Positions 45,428 through 53,726 of a DNA stretch of 64,000 nt are shown piece by piece. Below the pieces are notes generated by a model that was not told the origin of the DNA, searched no databases, and was given only the letters and a program-made list of their open reading frames with translations. The DNA is taken from positions 310,001 through 374,000 of the forward strand of contig QAYY01000013.1 in NCBI GenBank assembly GCA_003054665.1. Direction: 5' to 3'. Both the position numbers and the translations under genes were made by a program. Each line of letters begins with the position of its first letter. Position 1 is the first letter of the stretch. The stretch is from Opitutaceae bacterium EW11. GTDB taxonomy: Bacteria; Verrucomicrobiota; Verrucomicrobiia; Opitutales; Opitutaceae.

Positions 45428-45954
45428 AGTCGTCTATGGGCTGTGGGGTTAGGGTTCGCGCCGTTGTGAACGGGCGTGTTTCGACGAGTTGGGGGCTCGC
45501 CAAAAAGGGGTGGGCCTGAGGCCCTGTCTGCGACCGGAATTCTTGCGCTGAAGAGCGCTTTAGCCCGCTGAGCTGAAATTGCCGAACGGGGTGGAGGTGG
45601 TGGGGAGGAGCGGTATGAAGGACCGCGAGGCCTGGATTCCTACGGAGCGCGAAAGCGGCGATTTGGCTACGCGCCTTGTTGGTGAACAGTAAGAACGCAC
45701 GGGGATCTTCTGCGTGAGGGGAATGCGGGCGTGCTCACAAAATGCTTCCGCCGGAGCGGGCGACCGCGCGTTTGTCGCGCTGGGGGCAATACAAGTGCGT
45801 TGGGGGGGGCACACCACGGAGGACTTTCGAATTACGGGAGTCGAAGGGCGCGGTGCATTCGATGGTTGTACCGTCGCTGGACGAAGGGGCACCGGGACCT
45901 GAAAAGAATTGTGTTCGGCCGGCGAATCGCGGATTTGCCGAACAGTTCGGCACC
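45428..45954. other. Divergent intergenic region (527 bases) between TonB receptor and LacI-type gene
   Basis: No convincing gene is seen. The region holds a 13-bp palindrome GGGCCTGAGGCCC (45512-45524) 85 bases upstream of the receptor start, a half-site TGCCGAAC (45580-45587) identical to an arm of the palindrome at the lacI-type start, and a run of eight G (45802-45809). One plus-strand frame stays open from 45742 into the regulator, but its translation has no family match and is probably leader. Confidence 0.6.
45936..45952. promoter_or_regulatory. Perfect 17-bp palindrome, likely operator of the LacI-type regulator
   Basis: TGCCGAAC-A-GTTCGGCA is a perfect inverted repeat around one base. 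It ends two bases before the ATG of the LacI-family gene, so a bound repressor would block its own expression. LacI-family operators are palindromes of this size. One arm recurs at 45580-45587 on the receptor side. Confidence 0.7.
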
Positions 45955-46974
45955 ATGCCCCTGCGCCCCACCATACGCCTGCTCGCTGAAGAACTCCGCC
46001 TGTCGATCTCGACTGTTTCCGACGCCCTCAAGGGTACGGGTCGAGTCGGCGAAACCACCGTTCGCCGTGTGCGGGATGCGGCTCGACGCATGAATTACCG
46101 GGTCAATCCGCTGACGGCGGCGATGATGGCGGACATTCGTCGTTCCCGAGCAGATACTTTCCGCGGCGTGCTGGCGGTGGTGGAAATCAACGAGCCGGAA
46201 CGGGCGCCCCACGGACCCTTTCCTCGGCAGATCGTCGCGGGAGCGCACGAACGTGCGGCAGAGCTGGGTTTCGAGATCGCCGAGTTTCTGCTCGGGAAAG
46301 GCGGGCTCACGCCCCAGCGGCTGGATTCCGTGCTCCAGTCCCGGGGGATCCGCGGGATCCTGCTGCTGCCAGCATGGAACCTCCCCCGGCTCGCGGGACT
46401 GGACTGGTCGCGGTACGCCGCGGTCTACACGGATTCGCTGATCGAGGAGCCGGCTCTGCACCGGGTGTGCCCCGACCACTATCGTTCCATGATGCAGCTG
46501 CTGCAGCTGCTTTACGACCGCGGCTACCGGAGGCCGGGGCTGGTGCTGGACCGCGGACGCGACGAGCGCATCCAGCTGCGGCGGAGCGCGGCCTTTTGCG
46601 CTTTCCTCGGAAGTCGTCCGGATGTGCGGCCGGTGCCCGTGTCGTTTGTGGACGAATACCGCTTCGAGCACTTTCGCCCCTGGTTCAGGCGCCACCGGCC
46701 CGATGTCGTGCTCAGCCACGACGAGAACATCCTGGACTGGATGGAGCGCCTGGGCGTGACCGTTCCGGAAAAGGCGGGTTTCGCTCTCCTGAACACGCTC
46801 GGACAGCGCCGGCGCTGTGCCGGGCTGGAGCTGCAGCCGAAGCAACTCGGCGCCCGAGCCGTCGAACTGCTCGTCGGTCAGCTCTTCCAGAATCAGGTCG
46901 GGCTGCCGACGTGGCCGACTTCCACGATGCTGGATGCGCGATGGGTCGAGGGGCCGACGGTGCGAATGGCATAG
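45955..46974 (+). CDS. LacI-family transcriptional regulator
   Basis: A 339-residue repressor. The helix-turn-helix is at the very N terminus (TIRLLAEELRLSISTVSDALKGTGRVGETTVRRV), followed by the hinge helix region MNYRVNPLTAAMMADIRR. A sensor domain of the periplasmic-binding-protein type follows (GVLAVVEINEPERAP, GIRGILLLPAWNLP, YRRPGLVLDRGRDERI, VPEKAGFALLNTLG). The ATG at 45955 puts the DNA-binding domain at residue 4, as in the family. It is divergent from the TonB receptor and preceded by a perfect palindrome touching its start, suggesting autoregulation. The ligand is unknown. Confidence 0.93.
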   Translation: MPLRPTIRLLAEELRLSISTVSDALKGTGRVGETTVRRVRDAARRMNYRVNPLTAAMMADIRRSRADTFRGVLAVVEINEPERAPHGPFPRQIVAGAHERAAELGFEIAEFLLGKGGLTPQRLDSVLQSRGIRGILLLPAWNLPRLAGLDWSRYAAVYTDSLIEEPALHRVCPDHYRSMMQLLQLLYDRGYRRPGLVLDRGRDERIQLRRSAAFCAFLGSRPDVRPVPVSFVDEYRFEHFRPWFRRHRPDVVLSHDENILDWMERLGVTVPEKAGFALLNTLGQRRRCAGLELQPKQLGARAVELLVGQLFQNQVGLPTWPTSTMLDARWVEGPTVRMA

Positions 46975-47011
46975 CCCCGGCCAGCGTGATCTTCCCGCCG
47001 GGGATCCGTAG

Positions 47012-48271
47012 TCAGCTTTTTTCGTCCGCCCGTTGCACCTCGAGAAGCACGCCGTCGAGCAGGTATTTCGAGAGATACTCGTAGGTGACACGGCCGTATC
47101 CACCTTCTCCCCACGACATGCCCCAGGAGTTCTTGAAAAGAAAGACCGCATCCTCGATGCGACCGCTCTCGCATTTGTAGCCGACCACTGTCACGGCGTG
47201 CGCGTAGTCCAGAATCGGCTTCTGCTGGCTGAGATAACCGGCCCGGAGCGTGCGGTAGTGCGGCCATCGCAGACCGACTGCCACGGGCGTCCCGGTGTTC
47301 AGCGCCTGCACCAAATTGTTGATACGCGTGGCTGTGTCGTGCCCGGGAATAACGTGGATATAGACCTTCCGATGTTTGCGGGCTTCGGTCACGACGTTCG
47401 CCGGCGGCTCCGGTATATCCTCCATCTTGGTGCCAAACGTATTGGGCATGGAGGACTGCGGCGGTATTCCGTACGCGCGAAGGGCGGCGACGACTTCGGG
47501 GAGTGAAAAGCCTTCGTCTTCGTCGTCCTTGGCTGGGTTTTCCGCATCTTCTCGGACGACGTCCTCCGTGGAAACATGCGCGGCGCGTTGGGTGGTGCGG
47601 CGGGTTGCCCAAACGAGGTATTCCTCCGAAAGCTTCTCCGCTGTCCCGGAAACGACGGCGTTCTGGTATTCGAGCGCACTCACGACGGCGAAGACGGAGC
47701 AGCTCGGGCGCCGACCCTGATCCTTGATGCCGAGAGCGAGGTCGCGGAACTGAGGTCGCAGGTCGATCTCCGCATGCAGCTCGGCGGGCTGTCCGAAGGA
47801 CTGCAGGATCCGCTCGAAGGTCGTGGCTGCACTCTCGGCGCGGTGGTCCTCGCGGATCTTGCGCTGCTTCGCGAGAAGTTCAGCGCTGCGTTTCTGCGCC
47901 GCAGCCATCTTTTCGTCAGCGGCCCGCTCAGTTTCCGGGTTGTAGCCGAATCTCGCCTGAAGCTCGGGCGGGAGTTCACGCAGGAGAATGGATGCCATAC
48001 CTGTCGAATGCGTGACGGTGATGCTGCGAGGCGTGACGCTGCGGACGACGACCTGCTCGTAGCGCCGTGTCCCGACGGTCAAGCTTTCGAATTGCGTTCC
48101 GACGCCGTTGGTCTCGACCGCGTGGAGCGGTGAGAGCGCGGGAGTTGCGAGGAGCGCGCATGCAAAAAGCAGCGCTCGGGCGCAGCGTCGAAATCCCCCC
48201 GCGAACGCGAAGGGCACATTCAGGCCCGGCTGGTCCGCGGCAGGGGCATATGCAGGTTTCACCGCCATCAT
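47012..48271 (-). CDS. Secreted papain-like (C1A) cysteine peptidase
   Basis: A 419-residue protein with a hydrophobic signal-like segment at about 30-50 (ARALLFACALLATPALSPLHA). An N-terminal region follows with a coiled stretch (115-150), then a C1 peptidase domain. The active-site set is complete: Gln185 and Cys191 in KDQGRRPSCSVFAVVSALE, His358 in DYAHAVTVVGY, and Asn381 in LFKNSWGMSWGEGGYG. The cysteine region differs from the usual CGSCWAF: there is no Cys three residues before the nucleophile and the Trp after it is replaced. An insert of acidic residues (DAENPAKDDEDEG) lies between. The target and localisation (periplasm or outside) are inferred. Confidence 0.87.
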   Translation of the reverse strand: MMAVKPAYAPAADQPGLNVPFAFAGGFRRCARALLFACALLATPALSPLHAVETNGVGTQFESLTVGTRRYEQVVVRSVTPRSITVTHSTGMASILLRELPPELQARFGYNPETERAADEKMAAAQKRSAELLAKQRKIREDHRAESAATTFERILQSFGQPAELHAEIDLRPQFRDLALGIKDQGRRPSCSVFAVVSALEYQNAVVSGTAEKLSEEYLVWATRRTTQRAAHVSTEDVVREDAENPAKDDEDEGFSLPEVVAALRAYGIPPQSSMPNTFGTKMEDIPEPPANVVTEARKHRKVYIHVIPGHDTATRINNLVQALNTGTPVAVGLRWPHYRTLRAGYLSQQKPILDYAHAVTVVGYKCESGRIEDAVFLFKNSWGMSWGEGGYGRVTYEYLSKYLLDGVLLEVQRADEKS

Positions 48272-48320
48272 GGCAGTCCGCGCGGCGATTCGACGCAAAC
48301 CGTCAGGCGTGAAGGAAAAA

Positions 48321-48349
48321 TAAAAAGCGCGGCCAAATGGCCGCGCTCG
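48321..48349 (-). terminator. Terminator of the fructose-bisphosphate aldolase gene
   Basis: A strong hairpin, AGCGCGGCC with GGCCGCGCT around a four-base loop, is followed on the minus strand by TTTTTATTTTT. It begins 26 bases beyond the aldolase stop. Confidence 0.95.
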
Positions 48350-48374
48350 AAAGGGTCACCTGAGCCGGGAGTGC

Positions 48375-49325
48375 TTACTTCTTGAGAGAAGCGCGCACTT
48401 CCTCGAGCTGGCCGGCGGAGCCGAGCAGCTTGTTGCGGCTGGAGATGAACTTCGCGTACTCGTCGATGTAGACCTTGCCGGGAGCGCGGAAGTCGAACTC
48501 AGCGGGCTTGTCGCGGAAGAACTCGCGGTGGACGCGGGTCCAGACCAAGCGGCCGTCGGTGTCGATGTTGATCTTGGCGACGCCGAGCTTGGCGGCGGGC
48601 AGGTACTCGTTCACGTCGACGCCAGCGGAGTCTTTGATGGCGCCGCCGGCCTTGTTGATCCGGTCGACTTCGTCCTTCGGAACCGAGGACGAGCCGTGCA
48701 TCACCAGCGGGAAGCCGGGGAGGCGGGCCTTGATGGCTTCGAGGACTTCGAAGTGGAGAGACTGCTTGCCCTTGAACTTGAACGCGCCGTGGCTGGTTCC
48801 GATCGCGCAGGCGAGGGAGTCGCAGCCGGTGGCCTTCACGAAGGCCTGGGCTTCGTCGGGGTTCGTCAGGGTAGCGTGGCCGTCTTCGACCTTCACGTCT
48901 TCCTCGACGCCGCCGAGCATGCCGAGCTCAGCCTCGACCGAGATGCCCTTCTTGTGAGCGGCTTCGACGACACGCTTCGTGATCGCGACGTTCTTGTCGA
49001 ACGGGTCGTGCGAGGCGTCGATCATGACGGAGCTGAAAAAGCCCGAGTTGATGCAGTCGTAGCAGGTTTCCTCGTCACCGTGATCCAGGTGAACAGCGAA
49101 GATCGCTTCGGGGAAGATTTGGTCGGCGGCGCGGATGATCGCCTCGATCATGCGCTTGTCCGTGTATTTGCGCGCACCCTTCGAGAGCTGGATGATAAAG
49201 GGCGCCTTGGACTCGATGCAGCCCTTGAAAAGGCCCATCGCCTGCTCGGCGTTGTTGATATTATAGGCGCCCAGGGCGTATTTGCCGTAGGCGTGTTTGA
49301 ACAGCTGCGCAGTGGTGACGATCAT
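48375..49325 (-). CDS. fba: Class II fructose-bisphosphate aldolase
   Basis: Cleaves fructose 1,6-bisphosphate to dihydroxyacetone phosphate and glyceraldehyde 3-phosphate, or the reverse in gluconeogenesis. The 316-residue enzyme has the zinc-site motifs VHLDHGDEETC near residue 78, GTSHGAFK near 178 and MHGSSSV near 209, with the loop GMLGGVEEDVKVEDG. The start GKYALGAYNINN motif is standard. It is a single-gene unit with a strong terminator. Unlike most enzymes here it has little context; no other glycolytic genes adjoin it. Confidence 0.95.
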   Translation of the reverse strand: MIVTTAQLFKHAYGKYALGAYNINNAEQAMGLFKGCIESKAPFIIQLSKGARKYTDKRMIEAIIRAADQIFPEAIFAVHLDHGDEETCYDCINSGFFSSVMIDASHDPFDKNVAITKRVVEAAHKKGISVEAELGMLGGVEEDVKVEDGHATLTNPDEAQAFVKATGCDSLACAIGTSHGAFKFKGKQSLHFEVLEAIKARLPGFPLVMHGSSSVPKDEVDRINKAGGAIKDSAGVDVNEYLPAAKLGVAKINIDTDGRLVWTRVHREFFRDKPAEFDFRAPGKVYIDEYAKFISSRNKLLGSAGQLEEVRASLKK

Positions 49326-49443
49326 AGGCTAAATGGTTGCCGGAGGTTCACGGTAAGGTTGGGCCTCGAAGTGCCACAAGGGCAAACTTCCGGTGAGCAA
49401 AGAATCGCAAAATCTGCGGAAAGCGGGAGGGCGTACGCCGCCT

Positions 49444-50418
49444 TCATCCCGAGGGAGGCGGATTCGCCGGTGGCGGGGTGGGGGGGCGACGCAGAAGCTG
49501 CTGGATTTGCTGCCGCGCTTGCTGCTCTTGCTGGATCTGCTGGAGAGCGGACAGCTGATCCGGTGTCAGAACCGTGCCAGCCTGGTTGATGCTCGCGTCC
49601 GTCAACGTGACTCGGCCTCCGCCGGGGCCGCGAGCCGGGTTCTGTGTGGGATTGTTGGGCTTCGTGGTCTCGGCGAGAACCTGAACAAGCTGGTCTGCCT
49701 GGGTCTGGCTCAGCGGATTCTGGGTGTAGCTCAGCCGGCTGCTGAGTTGATCGACAAGGGTCCGCTGCGGAGCTGTCTGCTCGTATTGTTTGTACTGCGC
49801 GTAGGCGGACGCCCCGAGCAGGTTTTGAATGTTCTGATCGACCTCGGCGTTGGCTTGGCCGACGAGCTGCCGGATTTGGCTGCGATCCTGGCGCGGATCG
49901 AGGCCCTGGCTGCGGGCTGCAGCGAGCACGTCACGGAACGTGTTTTGTTTCTCCGCGAGCAGTTCCTTGAAACGGGAGAGCTGCGCGGGACTCAGGTTGA
50001 GCGCCTTGAAGAGAGCGGCATATGTGGCGTCGATCTGTCCGCGCTGCTGCAGCGCCAGCAGCTTGGAAACCTCAGGGTTGTCCATCAGCTGTGCCAATTC
50101 GGCCAGCAGCGCGCTCCGGCGGCCGCGGCCAGGAAGAGGCGGCTCGTCGGAATCGGCCGGTTCGAGCGGCTCGCCGTCGGGCGACCATCCCTTTCGTCTA
50201 GGTTCGAGACTGGATGCGAGCTGGGCCTCCAGGTCCTTCACTCGTTGTTCAGCCGCGGCGAGCTGCGCTTCGAGATCGGCCCTTTGTTTTTTGGCTGCAG
50301 CTTCGGCCGCAGCGATTCGAGCGGCGGATACACTTCGCTCGTACCAAGCCAGCGTGCCGAGAGCCAGCGTGCACAGGCACAAGAAGGTCAGGAGTAAATT
50401 GCGAGGGTGGGCAGCCAT
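49444..50418 (-). CDS. Membrane-anchored coiled-coil protein, unknown function
   Basis: A 324-residue protein not recognised. Residues 8-26 are hydrophobic (LLLTFLCLCTLALGTLAWY), probably a membrane anchor. A coiled coil rich in Ala, Glu and Lys follows (33-75). A helical region (115-230) has the feel of a Spy/LTxxQ-like periplasmic helical bundle: LNLSPAQLSRFKELLAEKQNTFRDVL and GASAYAQYKQYEQTAPQRTLVDQL. A second LTPDQLSALQQIQQEQQARQQIQQLL segment precedes a proline-rich tail. A periplasmic protein of envelope stress type is one guess. The ATG at 50418 was chosen because it puts the hydrophobic segment near the N terminus. Confidence 0.6.
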   Translation of the reverse strand: MAAHPRNLLLTFLCLCTLALGTLAWYERSVSAARIAAAEAAAKKQRADLEAQLAAAEQRVKDLEAQLASSLEPRRKGWSPDGEPLEPADSDEPPLPGRGRRSALLAELAQLMDNPEVSKLLALQQRGQIDATYAALFKALNLSPAQLSRFKELLAEKQNTFRDVLAAARSQGLDPRQDRSQIRQLVGQANAEVDQNIQNLLGASAYAQYKQYEQTAPQRTLVDQLSSRLSYTQNPLSQTQADQLVQVLAETTKPNNPTQNPARGPGGGRVTLTDASINQAGTVLTPDQLSALQQIQQEQQARQQIQQLLRRPPTPPPANPPPSG

Positions 50419-50611
50419 CCTCCGAATGACGCACGACGGGCCAGAAGGTTGCGACGCGACAGGTCGCACGCGAGGGCTGAGCCTGCGTGCAGATCGTCAT
50501 CGCCGTCCCGACCGCGGCGCGTGAGGAAGGAGGAGACCGCCGTGCGGCGAGCCTCCTCGCATTGGCTGTCTGGAGAAGCGGGGTCGGCTCGCTGGCGACG
50601 CAGCCGGCTGC

Positions 50612-53416
50612 TTAGCGAGGCGGAAACTCGAATTCGGCCTTCTTCTTGTCCTTCGACAGCGTCAGGTAGGCGCTGAACGTGGAGCCGCGCTTCGAGACAA
50701 AGCCCTCGATCAGGCCGGTCTTCCCGGTCTCGACCAAACGCTCAACTTCGTCGGACGGGATTTCCTTCTGGCAGAGGGTGCGCTTCAGTTCGAAAACGAC
50801 GCGCGGCGACCCGTCTCCGGAAGGCTTCGTCACGACAAACGACTCCGGTGTCTGAAGGAGTTCCCCGCCGTGGGCTTTGCTTTCGCCGATGCGCACGGCC
50901 TTCGTCAGGTCGAGCGGGGCCTTGGTGCGGCGGGTCTTCGCTCCGACTTCGCCGTCTTTCGCGGCTGTTTTTCGCGGTGGAAATTCCCAAGAGACCTTCG
51001 GGCCCTGCCGAACGAGATAAGCGTCGAAGGGACGGCCTTTCTTGGAGATGAACCCTTTGATGAGCTCGGTCTTTCCGGCCTCGATCAGTCGGATGGCTTC
51101 CTCGCGCGGGATCGGCTTCTGGCACATCAGCCGACCCACCTGGAAAGCGACCTTCCAGCCTTCTCCTTCGCGTTCGCGGAGGACGTAGCTGGTCGGCGCC
51201 TCGCAAAGCTCGGCCCCGGTTTTCGGATCCGTCCAGAACGGCTCGATGGTGTTGACGTCGTATTTGTTTCCGAAATCCAGCTCCGCTTTCCGTTTGCCTG
51301 CCTCCTTCGGGTCGTCGACGAGACGGACTGTAGCGGGAAAACGGTTACCGGTCTTTGCCGAAACGAAGCCGTCGAGGGGGCCGATCTGGCCGTTGGCCAC
51401 GAGTTCGCGGACTTCATTCTCCTCGAGCTTACGCCCGCTCATGACCTTGTAGATCATCAGCGTGCCGTCCTGCGACTTGTAGCCGCGGAGCGTCTCGAGC
51501 ATGGGCTTGCCGTCGGTCGGGGAGGGGATGTCCGTCTGCCGCGCGGTGGAGGCGTCTTCCTCGAAGGTCTTGGTGCGGTCGACGATGCCCTTGGTGACGT
51601 CGACGATTTCCGACATGAACCTGTCGCGGGGAAACTTGCCGTGCTCCATCTGGCGCAGCTTGTGTTCCCATTCGCCCGTCATGTCGGGCTTCGTGAGCGC
51701 GTCGGCTTTCACCGCGGCGAGAAATTGCAGGAGCGACTCCGCCTTGGCGGTGGGCACGAGTTCCCGCTGCTGACGCTCGATGTACTTCTGATTGATGAGA
51801 CCGTCGATCGTGTCGGCACGGGTCGCGGGCGTACCGAGCCCGCGCTCCTTCATCGCTTCGGCGAGGTTCTCGTCGTCCACGAGCTTGCCGGCGCCTTCCA
51901 TCGCGGAGAGCAGGGTTGCTTCCGTGTACCGCGGAGGCGGCTTGGTCGTCTCGCTGTGAAGCTGCGCCCCGAGGGTCTTGGCCTGCGGAGGATTGCCGTC
52001 CGCCGGATCGATCGGAGGCAGCGCCTTCGAATCGGGCGAGTCGTCGTCGACGGTGGTCTTTCCGTACACCGCGAGCCAGCCGGGCGAGGTGAGGACCTTG
52101 CCCTCGGTTTTGAACTGATGGCCGGCGACGGTGCTGAGACGGGTGGTGATGTCGAACTCCGCCGGCGGGAAGAAGGTCGCGACAAATCGGCGGGCGATCA
52201 TGTCGTAGATCTTCGCTTCCATCTCCTCGAGGTTCTTGGGCTCCGCATCCGTCGGGATGATGGCGAAGTGGTCGGAAATCTGGGCGTTGTTGAAAATCCG
52301 CTTGTTCGGCCGGACCCATCCTTCGCCCAGCACTTTCTGGGCGTGCACTGCGAGATCACCCTGCAGGTTGCCGAGTGCCTGGCGCACGGTCGGCATATAG
52401 TCCTCAGGGAGGGCCCGCGAATCCGTTCGCGGGTAGGTGATCATCTTGTGCTTTTCGTACAACGCCTGCGCGATCTGCAGCGTGCGGCGCGCCGAGAGGC
52501 CGAAACGGTTATTCGCCTCGCGCTGGAGCGTGGTCAGGTCGTAGAGGCGGGGCGAAGACTGGGTGGCCGACTTCTTTTCTTCCGAGACGCTGGCCAGCGG
52601 CATGCCCTGGCATGCGGCGACGATCGCTTCGGCGGTCGCCTGATCCCAGATGCGATCAATGCGGTCGTGCTCGTCGGAGTCGGACTTCCGGTAGTTGGGG
52701 CGCTGGTACACGCCCTCGTAGTTGCCCTTGGTGACCTGGAAGGTCGCTGTGACTCGCCAGTAACCGCGCGGCTTGAAATTCCGGATCTCGAGTTCGCGGG
52801 CGAAAACGATCGCGAGCGTCGGAGTCTGCACCCGGCCCACGGAGGCGACGTTGCCGGCCCGGGAGCCGAACATGCGTTTGGTGATCGCACGGGTGCCGTT
52901 GATGCCGATCAACCAGTCGCTTTCGCTGCGGCAGCGCGCGGCGTCGGCGAGCCCGGCCATTTCGGCTCCGTCGCGCAGGTGTTTGAACGCCTCGCGGATG
53001 CCCTCGGTGGTCATCGTCTGCATCCAGGCGCGTTTCACCGGAAGCTTGGCCTTCGCGAGCTGGTAGATGTAGGCGAAGATCAACTCGCCCTCGCGTCCGG
53101 CGTCGCAGGCGTTGACGACCTGATCGACGTCCTTTCGCTGAAGCAGCTTTTTCAGGTGATCGAAGCGGTCCTTCGCGTCCTGAATGGGCTTCAGTTCGAA
53201 CTTCTCCGGGATGATGGGGAGCGTCTCGAGCCGCCAGAATCCGTACTTCTTCTTGTCGATGTCCTCCGGCATGAGCAGTTCCACCAGGTGACCGACGGCC
53301 GACGTGATGACGTATTCGTCATTCTCGTAGTGATCACCCTTCTTGGGAACTTTGCCGAGCGAGCGCGCGAGGTCCGCAGCGACGGACGGCTTCTCGGCGA
53401 TGACAAGAGACTTCAT
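50612..53416 (-). CDS. topB: DNA topoisomerase III with three C-terminal repeat domains
   Basis: A type IA topoisomerase of 934 residues. The Toprim domain has LVIAEKPSVAADLA and the metal motif DAGREGE (105-111); the catalytic tyrosine is Tyr328 in MITYPRTDSR. SVGRVQTPTLAIV and the GLGTPATRADTID segment are family hallmarks. The final 290 residues lack zinc-ribbon cysteines and instead hold three copies of a roughly 100-residue unit ending in (A/I)-GF(V/I)SK(K/R)G, at about 660-720, 770-825 and 875-934. This matches the topoisomerase C-terminal repeat domain. Relaxing or decatenating roles are by family. Confidence 0.92.
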   Translation of the reverse strand: MKSLVIAEKPSVAADLARSLGKVPKKGDHYENDEYVITSAVGHLVELLMPEDIDKKKYGFWRLETLPIIPEKFELKPIQDAKDRFDHLKKLLQRKDVDQVVNACDAGREGELIFAYIYQLAKAKLPVKRAWMQTMTTEGIREAFKHLRDGAEMAGLADAARCRSESDWLIGINGTRAITKRMFGSRAGNVASVGRVQTPTLAIVFARELEIRNFKPRGYWRVTATFQVTKGNYEGVYQRPNYRKSDSDEHDRIDRIWDQATAEAIVAACQGMPLASVSEEKKSATQSSPRLYDLTTLQREANNRFGLSARRTLQIAQALYEKHKMITYPRTDSRALPEDYMPTVRQALGNLQGDLAVHAQKVLGEGWVRPNKRIFNNAQISDHFAIIPTDAEPKNLEEMEAKIYDMIARRFVATFFPPAEFDITTRLSTVAGHQFKTEGKVLTSPGWLAVYGKTTVDDDSPDSKALPPIDPADGNPPQAKTLGAQLHSETTKPPPRYTEATLLSAMEGAGKLVDDENLAEAMKERGLGTPATRADTIDGLINQKYIERQQRELVPTAKAESLLQFLAAVKADALTKPDMTGEWEHKLRQMEHGKFPRDRFMSEIVDVTKGIVDRTKTFEEDASTARQTDIPSPTDGKPMLETLRGYKSQDGTLMIYKVMSGRKLEENEVRELVANGQIGPLDGFVSAKTGNRFPATVRLVDDPKEAGKRKAELDFGNKYDVNTIEPFWTDPKTGAELCEAPTSYVLREREGEGWKVAFQVGRLMCQKPIPREEAIRLIEAGKTELIKGFISKKGRPFDAYLVRQGPKVSWEFPPRKTAAKDGEVGAKTRRTKAPLDLTKAVRIGESKAHGGELLQTPESFVVTKPSGDGSPRVVFELKRTLCQKEIPSDEVERLVETGKTGLIEGFVSKRGSTFSAYLTLSKDKKKAEFEFPPR

Positions 53417-53726
53417 GAGGAGGCGAGCGGTTAGGGAGCGTCGCGTCGAATTTCAAGCCCGACTTTTTTTGCGCGCCCCGAAAACGGGCCGTGGTGCGAC
53501 GCGCGAACGCCTGTTTGCGCAGGCTGATTTTCCCTCGGTGCGGAGGCGTTGGGTGCGAACTCTTTTTCGTGTTCGTGCGCGAAGAATCCGGCGAATGGCT
53601 GCGCAGCGCCGATGGAGTCGAGGTCGACGCCGGCAGCTTTTCGCTCGTGATCGGATTCACAATGGTTTCACTAGACGCACCCCGTGAGCGTTCGTTGATC
53701 GGGTCCCGCGAACCTTTGTTTACCTG
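53417..53726. other. Intergenic region upstream of the receiver-HDOD gene (310 bases)
   Basis: No secure gene. The topB start and the receiver-HDOD gene point away from each other, so this is a divergent promoter region. A 78-residue plus-strand frame (53491-53727, GTG start) ends in a TGATG overlap with the next gene and could encode a small coupled protein, but it matches nothing I know and its first half is probably non-coding. Confidence 0.5.

Noticed and set aside
45742-45954. N-terminal extension of the LacI-type regulator
   Set aside because: The helix-turn-helix must be at the N terminus. The extension crosses a G8 run and the palindrome and has no match.
50419-50611. Terminator beyond topB
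   Set aside because: A GAGGAG/CTCCTC hairpin with an inner CGCCG/CGGCG stem is present near 50530-50562 but no T-run follows.
50870-53434. An 854-residue plus-strand open frame
   Set aside because: It is antisense to topB, which has every family motif on the other strand.
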